A stretch of DNA of 64,000 nucleotides from Micromonospora noduli (GCF_003264365.1 NZ_PYAK01000008.1:62001-126000), one strand, 5' to 3'; shown: positions 44,356 to 52,292, numbered from the stretch's first letter. Translations and numbers: made by a program. Notes: generated from the letters alone by a model not told the origin.

Positions 44356-44395
44356 AGTGTCCTCTTTCCCGTCGACCGCCGCAGACGCGACGGTA

Positions 44396-44424
44396 ACTGT
44401 ATGAAATTCGCCCCCCACGGTCAG
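44396..44424 (-). promoter_or_regulatory. Promoter of the XRE regulator gene
   Basis: On the minus strand, CTGACC (complement of 44419-44424), a 17-bp spacer and TACAGT (complement of 44396-44401). This is close to the housekeeping consensus and lies 40 nt upstream of the GTG start. Confidence 0.6.
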
Positions 44425-44568
44425 TATGGACGGCGCGACCGGTGTCGGAGGTTCCGGCGAGGGCGTGTCTTGCGAAAATCGCACCACGGGAATGCCGGAC
44501 GACGACGGACCCGCGGTCGCGGCCCGTCGACCTCGCCCACCTGGGCAGCCATCCCGCCGGAGGGACCC

Positions 44569-45942
44569 ATGCGCACGATCCTGCGCCGACCCGACTTCCG
44601 CCTGCTCTTCGGCGGCCTGCTGGCCAGCATGACCGCCGAGTCGATCCTGCTGCTCGCACTTGCCATCTGGGTCAAGGATCTGACTGGCTCGAACGGGTTG
44701 GCCGGTGCCACGATCTTCGCGGTCATCGCGCCGATGACGCTGGCGCCGCTGGTCGGCTGGGTCGTCGACCGCTACCCGCGCCGACCGTTCTTCGTGGCCG
44801 CGAACGTGCTGACCGCAGCCCTGCTCGCCCCGTTGTTCACCGTCCGCGATGCGGGCGACGTCTGGGTCGTCTATCTGGTGGCCGCCCTGTACGGACTCTC
44901 GTCCATCACGCTCGGCGCGGCGCTCAGTGGGCTCATCCGCGAGATGGTGCCGGTCGAGCTGCTGGCCGACGCGAACGGCGTGCTGCAGACCGTACGTCAG
45001 GGGATCCGACTGGTCGGCCCGCTGGTGGGCGCGGCGCTCTACGCGGCGCTCGGCGGGTGGGCGCTGGCCGGAATCGGCATGGTCGGATTTCTGACCGCGG
45101 CGGCGGTGGTCACCGCGCTGCCCACCCCGCAACAGCTGCCACCGGCCGTACGGCTGCGGTGGCCGGCCGAACTGGGCGCCGGTCTGCGGCACCTGGCCGG
45201 CGAGCCGGTCCTGCGGCGGGCCCTGCTCGGCTACGGGCTCGGGTCACTGGTGATGGGCTTCAGCGAGTCGCTCATCTTCGCCTACGTCGACCAGGGGCTG
45301 AACCGGGATGCCGCCTTCGTGGGGGTGCTGGTCACCGTGCAGGGCGTCGGTGGTCTGCTCGGTGGACTCTGCTCACCGACGCTGGTCCGCCGGCTCGGAG
45401 AGGTCGGCACGCTGGCCGCCGGGGTCGCCTTCTTCTCTCCGGCCGCGCTCGCGCTCGCGTTCCCCGATCTGCGGCTCGGGTTCGCGGCGGTGCTGCTGGC
45501 CGGGGTCTCGCTCCCGCTGACGATGGTTGGTTTGCACACGCTGATCCAGCGCCGCACGCCGCCTTCGCTGGTCGGCCGGGTCGCCGCGGCCACCCAGGCG
45601 GTGGTCAGCGGGCCGCAGGCGGTCTCCATCGGGGCGGGTGCCCTGCTGGTCGGGTTCCTGGACTACCGGCTGCTGTTCGCGCTGGTCGGGGTGGCCACCC
45701 TGGCCGCCGGCAGCTACCTGTGGAGGGGCCGGCACCTGAGCGCGCCGGCCGGGGCCCGCCCGCCGACGCCGCCCACCCGCCCGACGCTCCCGGCACCCCG
45801 CCGACCGGCCGAGGACGCCGACCGATCCGAGCTTTCGTCACCCGCCGACCGCCGCCGCCGTGACCCGCTCCGGAACACGACGAGCGGCCGTCCCGGGTGG
45901 GGCGGCCGCTCGTCGAGAATGAACCGGCAGATCAGGCGTTGA
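44569..45942 (+). CDS. MFS exporter
   Basis: Major facilitator of 457 aa with about 12 membrane segments, in the MFS_3/EntS-type drug-efflux group: FRLLFGGLLASMTAESILLL, the motif A-like loop VGWVVDRYPRRPFFVAANV, EMVPVELLADANGVLQTVRQ and GLHTLIQRRTPPSLVGRVAA. GGAGGGA lies 4-5 nt before the ATG. The C-terminus is a long Pro/Arg-rich tail whose last residues are encoded through a bidirectional terminator and into the end of the opposite mycoredoxin gene, so the tail is probably dispensable. Substrate unknown. Confidence 0.88.
   Translation: MRTILRRPDFRLLFGGLLASMTAESILLLALAIWVKDLTGSNGLAGATIFAVIAPMTLAPLVGWVVDRYPRRPFFVAANVLTAALLAPLFTVRDAGDVWVVYLVAALYGLSSITLGAALSGLIREMVPVELLADANGVLQTVRQGIRLVGPLVGAALYAALGGWALAGIGMVGFLTAAAVVTALPTPQQLPPAVRLRWPAELGAGLRHLAGEPVLRRALLGYGLGSLVMGFSESLIFAYVDQGLNRDAAFVGVLVTVQGVGGLLGGLCSPTLVRRLGEVGTLAAGVAFFSPAALALAFPDLRLGFAAVLLAGVSLPLTMVGLHTLIQRRTPPSLVGRVAAATQAVVSGPQAVSIGAGALLVGFLDYRLLFALVGVATLAAGSYLWRGRHLSAPAGARPPTPPTRPTLPAPRRPAEDADRSELSSPADRRRRDPLRNTTSGRPGWGGRSSRMNRQIRR
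45878..45915. terminator. Bidirectional terminator inside the MFS 3' end
   Basis: CGACGAGCGGCCG (45878-45890) and CGGCCGCTCGTCG (45903-45915) are exact complements around 12 nt. It lies 17 bp past the mrx1 stop, but inside the MFS reading frame. Confidence 0.75.
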
Positions 45943-46174
45943 GAGTCTCCAGGTGCTGCTTCACCTGGACGATCGAGGGATTCGTCAGGGCGCTGCCATC
46001 GGCGAAGCGCAGCGTCGGCACCGTCTGGTTGCCGCCGTTGACGCTCATCACGAACTCCGCGGCCTTCGGGTCCTGCTCGATGTCGACCACCTCGTACCCG
46101 ATGCCCTCCCGGTCGAGCTGTGACTTCAGCCGGTGGCAGTAGCCGCACCAGGGGGTGGAATACATCGTCAGCAT
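45932..46174 (-). CDS. mrx1: Mycoredoxin (mycothiol-dependent glutaredoxin-like protein)
   Basis: Redox protein of 80 aa that reduces mycothiol-mixed disulfides. The active site CGYC is at residues 10-13 (YSTPWCGYCHRLK), followed by EVVDIEQDP, the cis-Pro loop NGGNQTVPTLRFADGS and NPSIVQVKQHL. This is the mycoredoxin-1 pattern rather than thioredoxin or NrdH. GGAGG lies about 8 nt upstream of the ATG. It is divergent from uvrD2, as in M. tuberculosis (Rv3198A/Rv3198c), and links to mshB in this window. Confidence 0.95.
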   Translation of the reverse strand: MLTMYSTPWCGYCHRLKSQLDREGIGYEVVDIEQDPKAAEFVMSVNGGNQTVPTLRFADGSALTNPSIVQVKQHLETLNA

Positions 46175-46266
46175 CCTCGGATCCTCCAACTCCTCCGGCC
46201 GCGGCTTGCGGATCAAGCCGAGCCTGTTCGCTGCAACGCTGGGAGGAGCTGAGATGATTCCTGGTT

Positions 46267-48432
46267 GTGGCGGTTCACTCAGCGTCGGAACAGGTGCTCG
46301 CCGGGCTGGACCCGGAGCAACGCTCCGCCGTGACCGCACCTGCCGGCCCGGTCTGCATCCTGGCCGGCGCCGGCACCGGCAAGACCCGGGCGATCACCTC
46401 CCGAATCGCCCACCGGGCGCTCTCCGGGGAGATCTCCCCCCGGCACGTGCTCGCTGTCACCTTCACCGCCCGCGCCGCCGCCGAGATGCGACACCGTCTC
46501 ACTCTGCTCGGGGCGCACGGTGTCCAGGCGCGAACATTTCACGCGGCCGCGCTGCGCCAGGTGCGGTACTTCGCGCCCCGGCTGCTGGCCGGCCGCGCCA
46601 TGCCCGAACTGCTGGACAGCAAGGTACGACTGGTCACCCTCGCAGCCGCCCGGGTCGGCCTGCGTACCGACCGGGCCGCCGCCCGCGACCTGGCCGGCGA
46701 GATCGAGTGGGCGAAGTCGTCGCTGATCGAGCCGACGGACTACGTGGTGGCCGCGGCCCGGGCACTGCGCGACACACCGCACGAGCCGACGAAGGTCGCC
46801 GACGTGTTCACCGCGTACGAACAGCTCAAACGGTCCAACGGCGTGATCGACTTCGAGGACATGCTGCGGGCCGCGGTGTGGGGCATCGAGGAGCACCCCG
46901 ACGTCGGTGAGCAGATCCGCACCCAGTACCGGCACTTCGTGGTCGACGAGTACCAGGACGTCAACCCCCTCCAGCAGCGGTTGCTGGACGCCTGGCTGGC
47001 CGGCCGCAACGACCTGACCGTGGTCGGCGACGCCAGCCAGACGATCTACTCGTTCACCGGGGCGACCTCCGCGTACCTGGTCGACTTTCCCCGCCGGCAC
47101 CGCAATGCCACAGTGGTGCGGCTGGTCCGTGACTACCGCTCCACCCCGCAGGTGGTCGGGCTGGCCAACGCGGTGATCTCCCAGGCCCGGGGCACCGAGG
47201 CGCGCCTGCGGCTGGAGCTGAGCGGGCAACGCCCATCCGGCCCCGAGCCGGACCTGCGGATCTTCACCGACGAGCCGGCCGAGGCGAACGCGGTGGCCGC
47301 GCGCTGCCGGTCACTGATCGACGCGGGCACGCCGGCGAAGGAGATCGCCGTGCTGTTCCGCGTCAACGCGCAGTCCGAGGCGTACGAGAAGGCGCTCACC
47401 GAGGCCGCGGTGCCGTACGTCGTGCAGGGCGCGGAGCGGTTCTTCGAACGGACCGAGGTGCGCCAGGCGATGGTCGCGCTGCGTGCGGCCACCCGCTCGA
47501 TCCCGGGGGAGACACCGCTGCCGGCCGCCGTCGTCGAGGCGCTCACCGCCGTCGGCTGGGCTCCGGACGCGCCCCCGGCCGGCGGCGCGGCCCGCGAGCG
47601 ATGGGAGGCGCTGTCCGCGCTGGTCCAACTCGCCGAGGAGTACGCGGCCACCCCCGAGGTCGTGCCGATCGGCGAGGCCGCCTCGGTGGAGCGCCCGGTC
47701 ACCCTCACCGACTTCACCGAGGAACTGGCGCGCCGGGCCGCCCAGCAGCACGTGCCGACGGTGGACGGCGTGACGCTGGCGTCCCTGCACTCGGCCAAGG
47801 GGTTGGAGTGGGACGCGGTCTTCCTGGTCGGCCTCGCCGAGGGCACCCTGCCCACCACGTACGCCAAGACCGTCGAACAGGTCGAGGAGGAGCGCCGGCT
47901 GCTCTACGTCGGGATCACCCGCGCCCGGGAGTGGCTCTGGCTGTCGTACGCCACCGCACGCTCGCCGGGCGGACGGGCCCGGCGGCCGTCGCGGTTCCTG
48001 CCCCAACTGGACCGCTCCGGCGGCACCGAACGGGCGACCGGTGGCGCTGGTCCGGCCCGCCGTCCCGAGCGACGGCGAACCCAGATCGTCTCCTGCCGGA
48101 TCTGCGGCGCCACCCTGCTCGCCGGCCCGGACCGCAAGCTCGGCCGCTGCCCCACCTGCCCGTCCGACATAGACGATGAGCTGCACGAACGGCTGCGCGA
48201 GTGGCGGCAGCGGGTGGCCGGTGCGCAGAAGGTCCCGGCGTACGTGGTCTTCACCGACGCGACGCTTGTCGCGTTGGCCGAGCGACGTCCGGGCCGGTCG
48301 GAGGAGTTGATCGCCATCGCCGGTATCGGCCCGCGCAAGCTGGGCCTCTACGGGGAGTCGGTGCTGGCCCTCGTGGCCGGTGCCGGGGTGGACGATGTCT
48401 GCCCGGAGAAAACTTTCGAAATCTCGTCGTAA
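46267..48432 (+). CDS. uvrD2: ATP-dependent DNA helicase UvrD2
   Basis: Superfamily 1A helicase of 721 aa. Motifs: Q-motif LDPEQRSAVTAP, Walker A AGAGTGKTRA (about 34-43), TFTARAAAEMRHR, DEYQDVNPLQQ, GDASQTIYSFTG, RDYRSTPQV, ASLHSAKGLEWDAVFLVG and EERRLLYVGITRAREWL. A linker with the tetracysteine motif CRICGATLLAGPDRKLGRCP, then TC, leads to a C-terminal HRDC domain (about 650-710). This architecture defines UvrD2, essential in mycobacteria and thought to act in repair and replication. Start GTG at 46267. Confidence 0.96.
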   Translation: MAVHSASEQVLAGLDPEQRSAVTAPAGPVCILAGAGTGKTRAITSRIAHRALSGEISPRHVLAVTFTARAAAEMRHRLTLLGAHGVQARTFHAAALRQVRYFAPRLLAGRAMPELLDSKVRLVTLAAARVGLRTDRAAARDLAGEIEWAKSSLIEPTDYVVAAARALRDTPHEPTKVADVFTAYEQLKRSNGVIDFEDMLRAAVWGIEEHPDVGEQIRTQYRHFVVDEYQDVNPLQQRLLDAWLAGRNDLTVVGDASQTIYSFTGATSAYLVDFPRRHRNATVVRLVRDYRSTPQVVGLANAVISQARGTEARLRLELSGQRPSGPEPDLRIFTDEPAEANAVAARCRSLIDAGTPAKEIAVLFRVNAQSEAYEKALTEAAVPYVVQGAERFFERTEVRQAMVALRAATRSIPGETPLPAAVVEALTAVGWAPDAPPAGGAARERWEALSALVQLAEEYAATPEVVPIGEAASVERPVTLTDFTEELARRAAQQHVPTVDGVTLASLHSAKGLEWDAVFLVGLAEGTLPTTYAKTVEQVEEERRLLYVGITRAREWLWLSYATARSPGGRARRPSRFLPQLDRSGGTERATGGAGPARRPERRRTQIVSCRICGATLLAGPDRKLGRCPTCPSDIDDELHERLREWRQRVAGAQKVPAYVVFTDATLVALAERRPGRSEELIAIAGIGPRKLGLYGESVLALVAGAGVDDVCPEKTFEISS

Positions 48433-48468
48433 ATTCGTTTGCCCTCGCCCCGGCGCGAGGAATAGCCT
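48431..48468 (+). promoter_or_regulatory. whiB7 promoter with AT-rich WhiB7 box
   Basis: AAATT (48431-48435) immediately upstream of the -35 TTGCCC (48439-48444), an 18-bp spacer, and -10 TAGCCT (48463-48468). An AT-rich patch abutting the -35 is the known recognition feature for WhiB7 bound to the housekeeping sigma factor, so this promoter is probably autoregulated. The start site would be near 48475, giving a leader of about 460 nt. Confidence 0.65.
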
Positions 48469-48554
48469 CAGGACACACCACGCGAGCGGCGCCATTCCGG
48501 CTGCTCACGGGGTGCGGTCCAGTCGATTCGAGGAACGTGAGGGAGGTGGTTCCC

Positions 48555-48803
48555 GTGAAGATCTTCACCTATGAGCGTCTGGCGGCGATGCCGTCTGTCT
48601 GCGCTCCGCTGTCGGCTGTCCGGGTGGCCCTTGCGGCTGCACGACCGTCGGTTCCACAGGTGCACCAGGTTCAGGCCGAGCTGATCCTGACCGTCGCGCC
48701 CGCTGGAGTCGAGGGGACCAGTGGCTTCACGGGCAATGGCATCCAGGTCGCCAAGAAGCGCATGGATGTCCGCGGCGTTCCACCTCGAGGTAAACCGGTC
48801 TGA
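48555..48803 (+). CDS. Leader ORF upstream of whiB7, 82 codons
   Basis: Reading frame with a strong GGGAGGTGG ribosome site before the GTG at 48555. The product (KIFTYERLAAMPSVCAPLSA, VRVALAAARPSVPQVHQVQA, a middle section, and a basic end RMDVRGVPPRGKPV) matches no family I know. It lies inside the long whiB7 leader and stops 22 nt before a terminator. In actinobacterial whiB7/wblC loci, translation of a leader ORF controls read-through of such a terminator, so this may be a regulatory ORF rather than a functional protein. It could also be an ordinary small gene. Confidence 0.6.
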   Translation: MKIFTYERLAAMPSVCAPLSAVRVALAAARPSVPQVHQVQAELILTVAPAGVEGTSGFTGNGIQVAKKRMDVRGVPPRGKPV

Positions 48804-48825
48804 CCATCAGACTCCGGCTCACCTC

Positions 48826-48870
48826 GAGGCCGCGGAACCCGCTTACCGGGATCCGCGGCCTCAGTTTTTT
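48826..48870 (+). terminator. T-tailed terminator in the whiB7 leader (probable attenuator)
   Basis: GAGGCCGCGGA plus ACCCG (48826-48841) pairs with CCGGGA plus TCCGCGGCCTC (48846-48862), a stem of about 16 bp, followed by AGTTTTTT. It is the most canonical intrinsic terminator in the window. It lies 64 bp before whiB7 and 22 bp after the leader ORF. The segment TCCGCGGC at 48769-48776 could pair with its left arm instead. Confidence 0.85.
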
Positions 48871-48933
48871 GCCCGCCGTAAGTACGTCGGAATGCGATCC
48901 ACGAGATCGAAGTGAGAGAGAGGTGACCGGGAG

Positions 48934-49299
48934 ATGAGTCTGGCGTTGGCCCCCCTCGACATGAGCGTCGAGATGGAGGCGAACCTGCCCTGCCGGAAGT
49001 TCGACCCCGACCTGTGGTTCTCCGACTCGCCCACCGAGCTCGAGCTGGCCAAGTCACTCTGCGGGGACTGCCCGCTGCGTGTCGAGTGCCTGGCCGGAGC
49101 CGTTGAGCGAGCGGAGCCGTGGGGCGTCTGGGGCGGCGAGATCTTCGAGCGTGGCGCGGTTGTCCCGCGTAAGCGGCCCCGTGGCCGTCCGCGTAAGGAG
49201 GACGTCGCCCGTGACGCCGAGCTTCGGGTCGAGGCCGAGGCGCGCCTGGCGGCCAGTGGGCTGTCCGAGGTGCGTGGCGCGGTCCGGCTGGCAGCCTGA
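48934..49299 (+). CDS. whiB7: WhiB7 transcription factor (antibiotic-responsive)
   Basis: Fe-S cluster transcription factor of 121 aa that activates intrinsic antibiotic-resistance genes with the principal sigma factor. Cluster cysteines are C20, C43, C46 and C52 (SLCGDCPLRVEC). The sigma-binding turn EPWGVWGGE is at about 61-69. The AT-hook RGRPRK at about 83-88 distinguishes WhiB7 from other Wbl proteins. GAGAGAGAGGTGA precedes the ATG. The locus uvrD2-whiB7-ABC1 kinase matches mycobacteria. Confidence 0.96.
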   Translation: MSLALAPLDMSVEMEANLPCRKFDPDLWFSDSPTELELAKSLCGDCPLRVECLAGAVERAEPWGVWGGEIFERGAVVPRKRPRGRPRKEDVARDAELRVEAEARLAASGLSEVRGAVRLAA

Positions 49300-49300
49300 C

Positions 49301-49537
49301 ATGTTCCCGACCCGTTCCAACTACGCCGGTGGCACACCGGCAGTGAGTGAGAAAACGATGTTGAACGTTCCGAGTGGAGCCTTCGAGATGCAACTACTCC
49401 ACGAAGCGTTGACCCGGGCTCGAATGCGCCGGCCTCAGGCCGGTCGTACCACCACGAGCACTGAGGCAACCCGATCCGCCCGTACCGTCGCCATGACCAG
49501 CCGCAACCAGGCGGCTCGCGACCTGGGCGTTCTCTAG
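49301..49537 (+). CDS. Small protein downstream of whiB7, hypothetical
   Basis: Frame of 78 aa that begins 1 nt after the whiB7 stop. The conserved-looking part is LNVPSGAFEMQLLHEALTRA, a short amphipathic helix, followed by a basic Arg/Thr/Ser-rich end (TSRNQAARDLGVL). Possible starts are the ATG at 49301 (coupled to whiB7, no ribosome site), a GTG at 49343 or an ATG at 49358. The position suggests co-transcription with whiB7. No function known to me. Confidence 0.6.
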   Translation: MFPTRSNYAGGTPAVSEKTMLNVPSGAFEMQLLHEALTRARMRRPQAGRTTTSTEATRSARTVAMTSRNQAARDLGVL

Positions 49538-49552
49538 TACCACCCCACGCAG

Positions 49553-49582
49553 AAGGGCGGGTGCCGGTCGGCACCCGCCCTT
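49553..49582. terminator. 13-bp perfect terminator ending the whiB7 unit
   Basis: AAGGGCGGGTGCC (49553-49565), GGTC loop, GGCACCCGCCCTT (49570-49582), then TCCCC. It sits between the convergent whiB7 and ABC1-kinase genes and can work in both directions. Confidence 0.8.
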
Positions 49583-49614
49583 CCCCATGTCGTCAGGCGC
49601 CCGGGCCTCGACGG

Positions 49615-50961
49615 TCAGGCGACCGGGGCGAAGCCGGGCAGCCAGCGCTCCAGGATGCTTCGGTACGGCGCCTTCGCCTCCAACTGGCAGAGCACCCCGA
49701 TCGACCCGAGTGTCACCCGGTGGATCAGCAGGTACGAGGGGGGCAGATTGAGCCGCTTGCTCAGCTGGTAGGTGGGGGAGCGGGGGCTGGCCAGTCGACC
49801 CGCCTCGGCCCGTAGCCAGGCCCGGGTGAACCGGAAACCGTCCGCCGCGATTGGCTCCAACATGGGGCGGATGAAGTCGAGCACCCCCTCGGCGTCGATC
49901 TCCTCGGTCGAGCCGATGAACCCCTCCGACCGCAGCCCTGCCACCACCTCGTTGGCATCGCCGCGCAGGGCCGTCGCGGCGATACGGCCGATCGGCTCCG
50001 GGGTGCCCTCCGGCATCCGGGCCACCGCACCGAAGTCGATCACCCCGAGCCGACCGTCGGGCAGCAGCCTGAAATTTCCCGGGTGCGGGTCGGCGTGCAG
50101 CAGCCCAGCCCGCTGCGGCGCGGAGAGGTGCAGGGTGGCCATCAACCGACCCGCCTCGTCGCGCTCCTCCTCGGTGCCCTCGCGGATGATGTCGGCCAGC
50201 GGGGTGCCCGTCACCCATTCGGTGACCAGCACCCGGGGTGAGGCGTCGACCACTTCCGGGATGAAGATCTCCGGGTCGTCGGCGTACGCGGCGGCGAAGG
50301 TGCGCTGCGACTCGGCCTCCAACTCGTAGTCCAACTCCTCGGTGATCCGTTCGCGCAGCTCGGCCAGGAGTGGCTTGACGTCCAGGCCGGGCTGGATGGC
50401 CCGGAACATCCCACCCAGGCGGGACAGCTGCTTGAGGTCGGCGAGCAGGGCGTCGCCAGCCCCCGGATACTGGATCTTGACTGCCACGTCGCGGCTGTGC
50501 GGTGCACCCGATTCGTTGTACCCGGGCTCGCGCCAGCGCGCCCGGTGCACCTGGCCGATGCTGGCGGCGGCGGCCGGGACGTCGTTGAACTCGACGAACA
50601 GGTCCCGCCAGTCGGGGCCGAGCTGCTCGGCCAGCACCTTGTGCACGCTGGCGGCCGGCAGCGGTGGCGCCGCCTCCTGCAGCTTCGTCAGCGCCTGCCG
50701 GTAGGGGGCGGCGATCTCCTCCGGCAATGCCGCCTCGAAGACCGACAACGCCTGGCCGAACTTCATCGCCCCGCCCTTGAGCTGGCCCAACACGCTGAAC
50801 AGCTGCTCGGCGGTGCGCTGCTGAATCTCTGCGGAGATCACGTCGGAGGCGAGCCCGGTGACGCGCTTTCCCATCCCGAGAACGGTCCGGCCGGCGAAGC
50901 CGAGCGGCAGGGCGGCGAGCTTGGCGGTGCGGGACACGGCGCGGCGCGGGATGTCGGTCAC
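49615..50961 (-). CDS. ABC1/ADCK (AarF/UbiB) family atypical kinase
   Basis: Protein of 448 aa with the ABC1 signature motifs: KGGAMKFGQALS (KxGQ), AAAASIGQVHRA (the A-rich nucleotide loop), VAVKIQYPG (catalytic-Lys strand), ELDYELEAES (ExD), LLHADPHPGNF (catalytic loop) and LGVIDFGAV (metal-binding DFG). Such kinases support quinone or other lipid metabolism and are ATPases rather than true protein kinases. The equivalent in M. tuberculosis is Rv3197, next to whiB7. The GTG at 50961 overlaps the preceding stop by 4 nt. Confidence 0.93.
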   Translation of the reverse strand: MTDIPRRAVSRTAKLAALPLGFAGRTVLGMGKRVTGLASDVISAEIQQRTAEQLFSVLGQLKGGAMKFGQALSVFEAALPEEIAAPYRQALTKLQEAAPPLPAASVHKVLAEQLGPDWRDLFVEFNDVPAAAASIGQVHRARWREPGYNESGAPHSRDVAVKIQYPGAGDALLADLKQLSRLGGMFRAIQPGLDVKPLLAELRERITEELDYELEAESQRTFAAAYADDPEIFIPEVVDASPRVLVTEWVTGTPLADIIREGTEEERDEAGRLMATLHLSAPQRAGLLHADPHPGNFRLLPDGRLGVIDFGAVARMPEGTPEPIGRIAATALRGDANEVVAGLRSEGFIGSTEEIDAEGVLDFIRPMLEPIAADGFRFTRAWLRAEAGRLASPRSPTYQLSKRLNLPPSYLLIHRVTLGSIGVLCQLEAKAPYRSILERWLPGFAPVA

Positions 50962-52070
50962 ACGGTCATTGTTACCGACCGGAGGGCCCCGCTGCTGCTC
51001 TGCGGCTGGGCTGGTGCGGACACTCGGCCTCGCGAGCACCCACACGCCGGGTGTGGCGGCCAACCCCGACGACGGAAACGACCGGCACCGGTGATCTCCA
51101 TGGCACCACCCAGCGTCTCCGGCTGGCCGCCGTCCAGCTGCGTCAGCGCCTCGGCCACCGCGTACCCGCAGGCGACGAGCAGCGTGCCGGTCGTTCCGGC
51201 GGCCACCGGGTCGGCGGCGGCGAGTTGAGCGGCGAGCCGTGGCCAGTCCGGGTCGCGATCGGCCCGGTGCAGCTCGACGCAGTGCAGGCAGGGCCCGGCG
51301 GGTGGGCGGACCAACGGCCCGATCACCGGTACGCCTTCGCGCAGCGTGACCAGCAGGTGCGGCTGCCGGCGCTGGGCGAGACCGGCGGCGAGCAGCGCCG
51401 GAGGCCGGTCCGTGCCGAGCTGGATCACCAGGTCGATCCGCCCGGCGCGGCTCGGCCGGGTGCCGGTGCCCGGTGCGACGCGGTTGACCGCAGCCCGCAC
51501 CGCCGGTGCCAGCGGCCGACCCAGCTCGGCGGCGGAGATGCCCGTGCCGATCAGGTCGACGGGGCGTACCGAGCCGGTGAGCTGGGGAATCACCTGCCCC
51601 ACGCCGGACTGGGCCAACGCCACCGTCAGCGGCCCGCCGAGCGCCCCGGCGCCGGTGAGCAGGACGCGAGCCGCCCGCCGCCTACGTAGAACCTGCGCGG
51701 GGGTGCCGGGCAGTCGGGCGGCGGCCAGGGCCAGCGCGCCGGCCTCCGCCGCGAGCCGGGCGCGGACCGGGCCGGTCAGGTCGCGGGGGAGCAGGCTGTG
51801 CGCGGGCACCAACAGGCCGGCGCCCCGCAGGGTGTCGAGCAGGGTAAGCGCGTCGTCGACGCTGACCTGGGCGGACGCCGCCTGGGCCAGCACGGTGCGC
51901 TCGCTGCGGGTGCCGTCGAGCAGATCGAGCAGGTGGGCGGCGCGGGGGTTGGCCAACTCCAGTAGGGCGGCCGGCCCAGGGCCGACGCCGAGTTGAAGGG
52001 TGTGCCGGTCCCGCCAGAGCCGGTTGAGGCCGGGCAGCAGGGTGGGGCGGGGCAGTACGGTGCGGCTCAT
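50958..52070 (-). CDS. Degenerate ThiF/E1-like protein
   Basis: Protein of 370 aa. A helical N-domain (HTLQLGVGPGPAALLELANP, ALTLLDTLRGAGLLVPAH) precedes a Rossmann domain with LLTGAGALGGPLTVALAQSG at about 152-171, as in ThiF/MoeB/E1 adenylyltransferases. The second glycine-rich strand lacks the usual Asp pair and the NLNRQ-type segment, so ATP activation is doubtful. Zinc-site cysteines are partly kept (PCLHCVEL and CGC). It resembles the E1-like partner proteins found with azole-peptide systems, but no peptide precursor or YcaO gene is nearby. It is co-transcribed with the ABC1 kinase. Confidence 0.78.
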   Translation of the reverse strand: MSRTVLPRPTLLPGLNRLWRDRHTLQLGVGPGPAALLELANPRAAHLLDLLDGTRSERTVLAQAASAQVSVDDALTLLDTLRGAGLLVPAHSLLPRDLTGPVRARLAAEAGALALAAARLPGTPAQVLRRRRAARVLLTGAGALGGPLTVALAQSGVGQVIPQLTGSVRPVDLIGTGISAAELGRPLAPAVRAAVNRVAPGTGTRPSRAGRIDLVIQLGTDRPPALLAAGLAQRRQPHLLVTLREGVPVIGPLVRPPAGPCLHCVELHRADRDPDWPRLAAQLAAADPVAAGTTGTLLVACGYAVAEALTQLDGGQPETLGGAMEITGAGRFRRRGWPPHPACGCSRGRVSAPAQPQSSSGALRSVTMTV

Positions 52071-52110
52071 GGTCACGAATCGTGATCGCAACCTCGCGTT
52101 CGGTCGATCG

Positions 52111-52172
52111 TTGTCCACAGGCGGTCAGGCCGCTGTCCAGCGCTATCCACAGGGTTTGACGGGTTTTCCACA
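52111..52172 (+). promoter_or_regulatory. Cluster of three DnaA-box-like 9-mers
   Basis: TTGTCCACA (52111-52119), CTATCCACA (52143-52151) and TTTTCCACA (52164-52172), all in the same orientation within 62 bp. The first is an exact match to the Streptomyces DnaA box. They lie upstream of the E1-like gene, on the opposite strand. Confidence 0.6.
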
Positions 52173-52240
52173 GCCCTTCGTGCCTGCTGTCGGTCACCCG
52201 ACAGCGCTACGGCAGCGGTGGCAGGCACTCCCGATTCGGC

Positions 52241-52280
52241 AACGGGGGTGGGGCGGCCACCCGGCCACCCCACCCCCGTT
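52241..52280. terminator. 13-bp perfect hairpin downstream of the DUF5679 gene
   Basis: AACGGGGGTGGGG (52241-52253) and CCCCACCCCCGTT (52268-52280) with inner GGCC/GGCC pairing. It lies 13 bp past the DUF5679 stop. Confidence 0.75.
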
Positions 52281-52292
52281 CACCCGTTCGGG

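Noticed and set aside
52111..52172. Replication origin
   Set aside because: Only three DnaA-like boxes, no AT-rich unwinding region, and none of dnaA, dnaN, gyrB or rpmH nearby.
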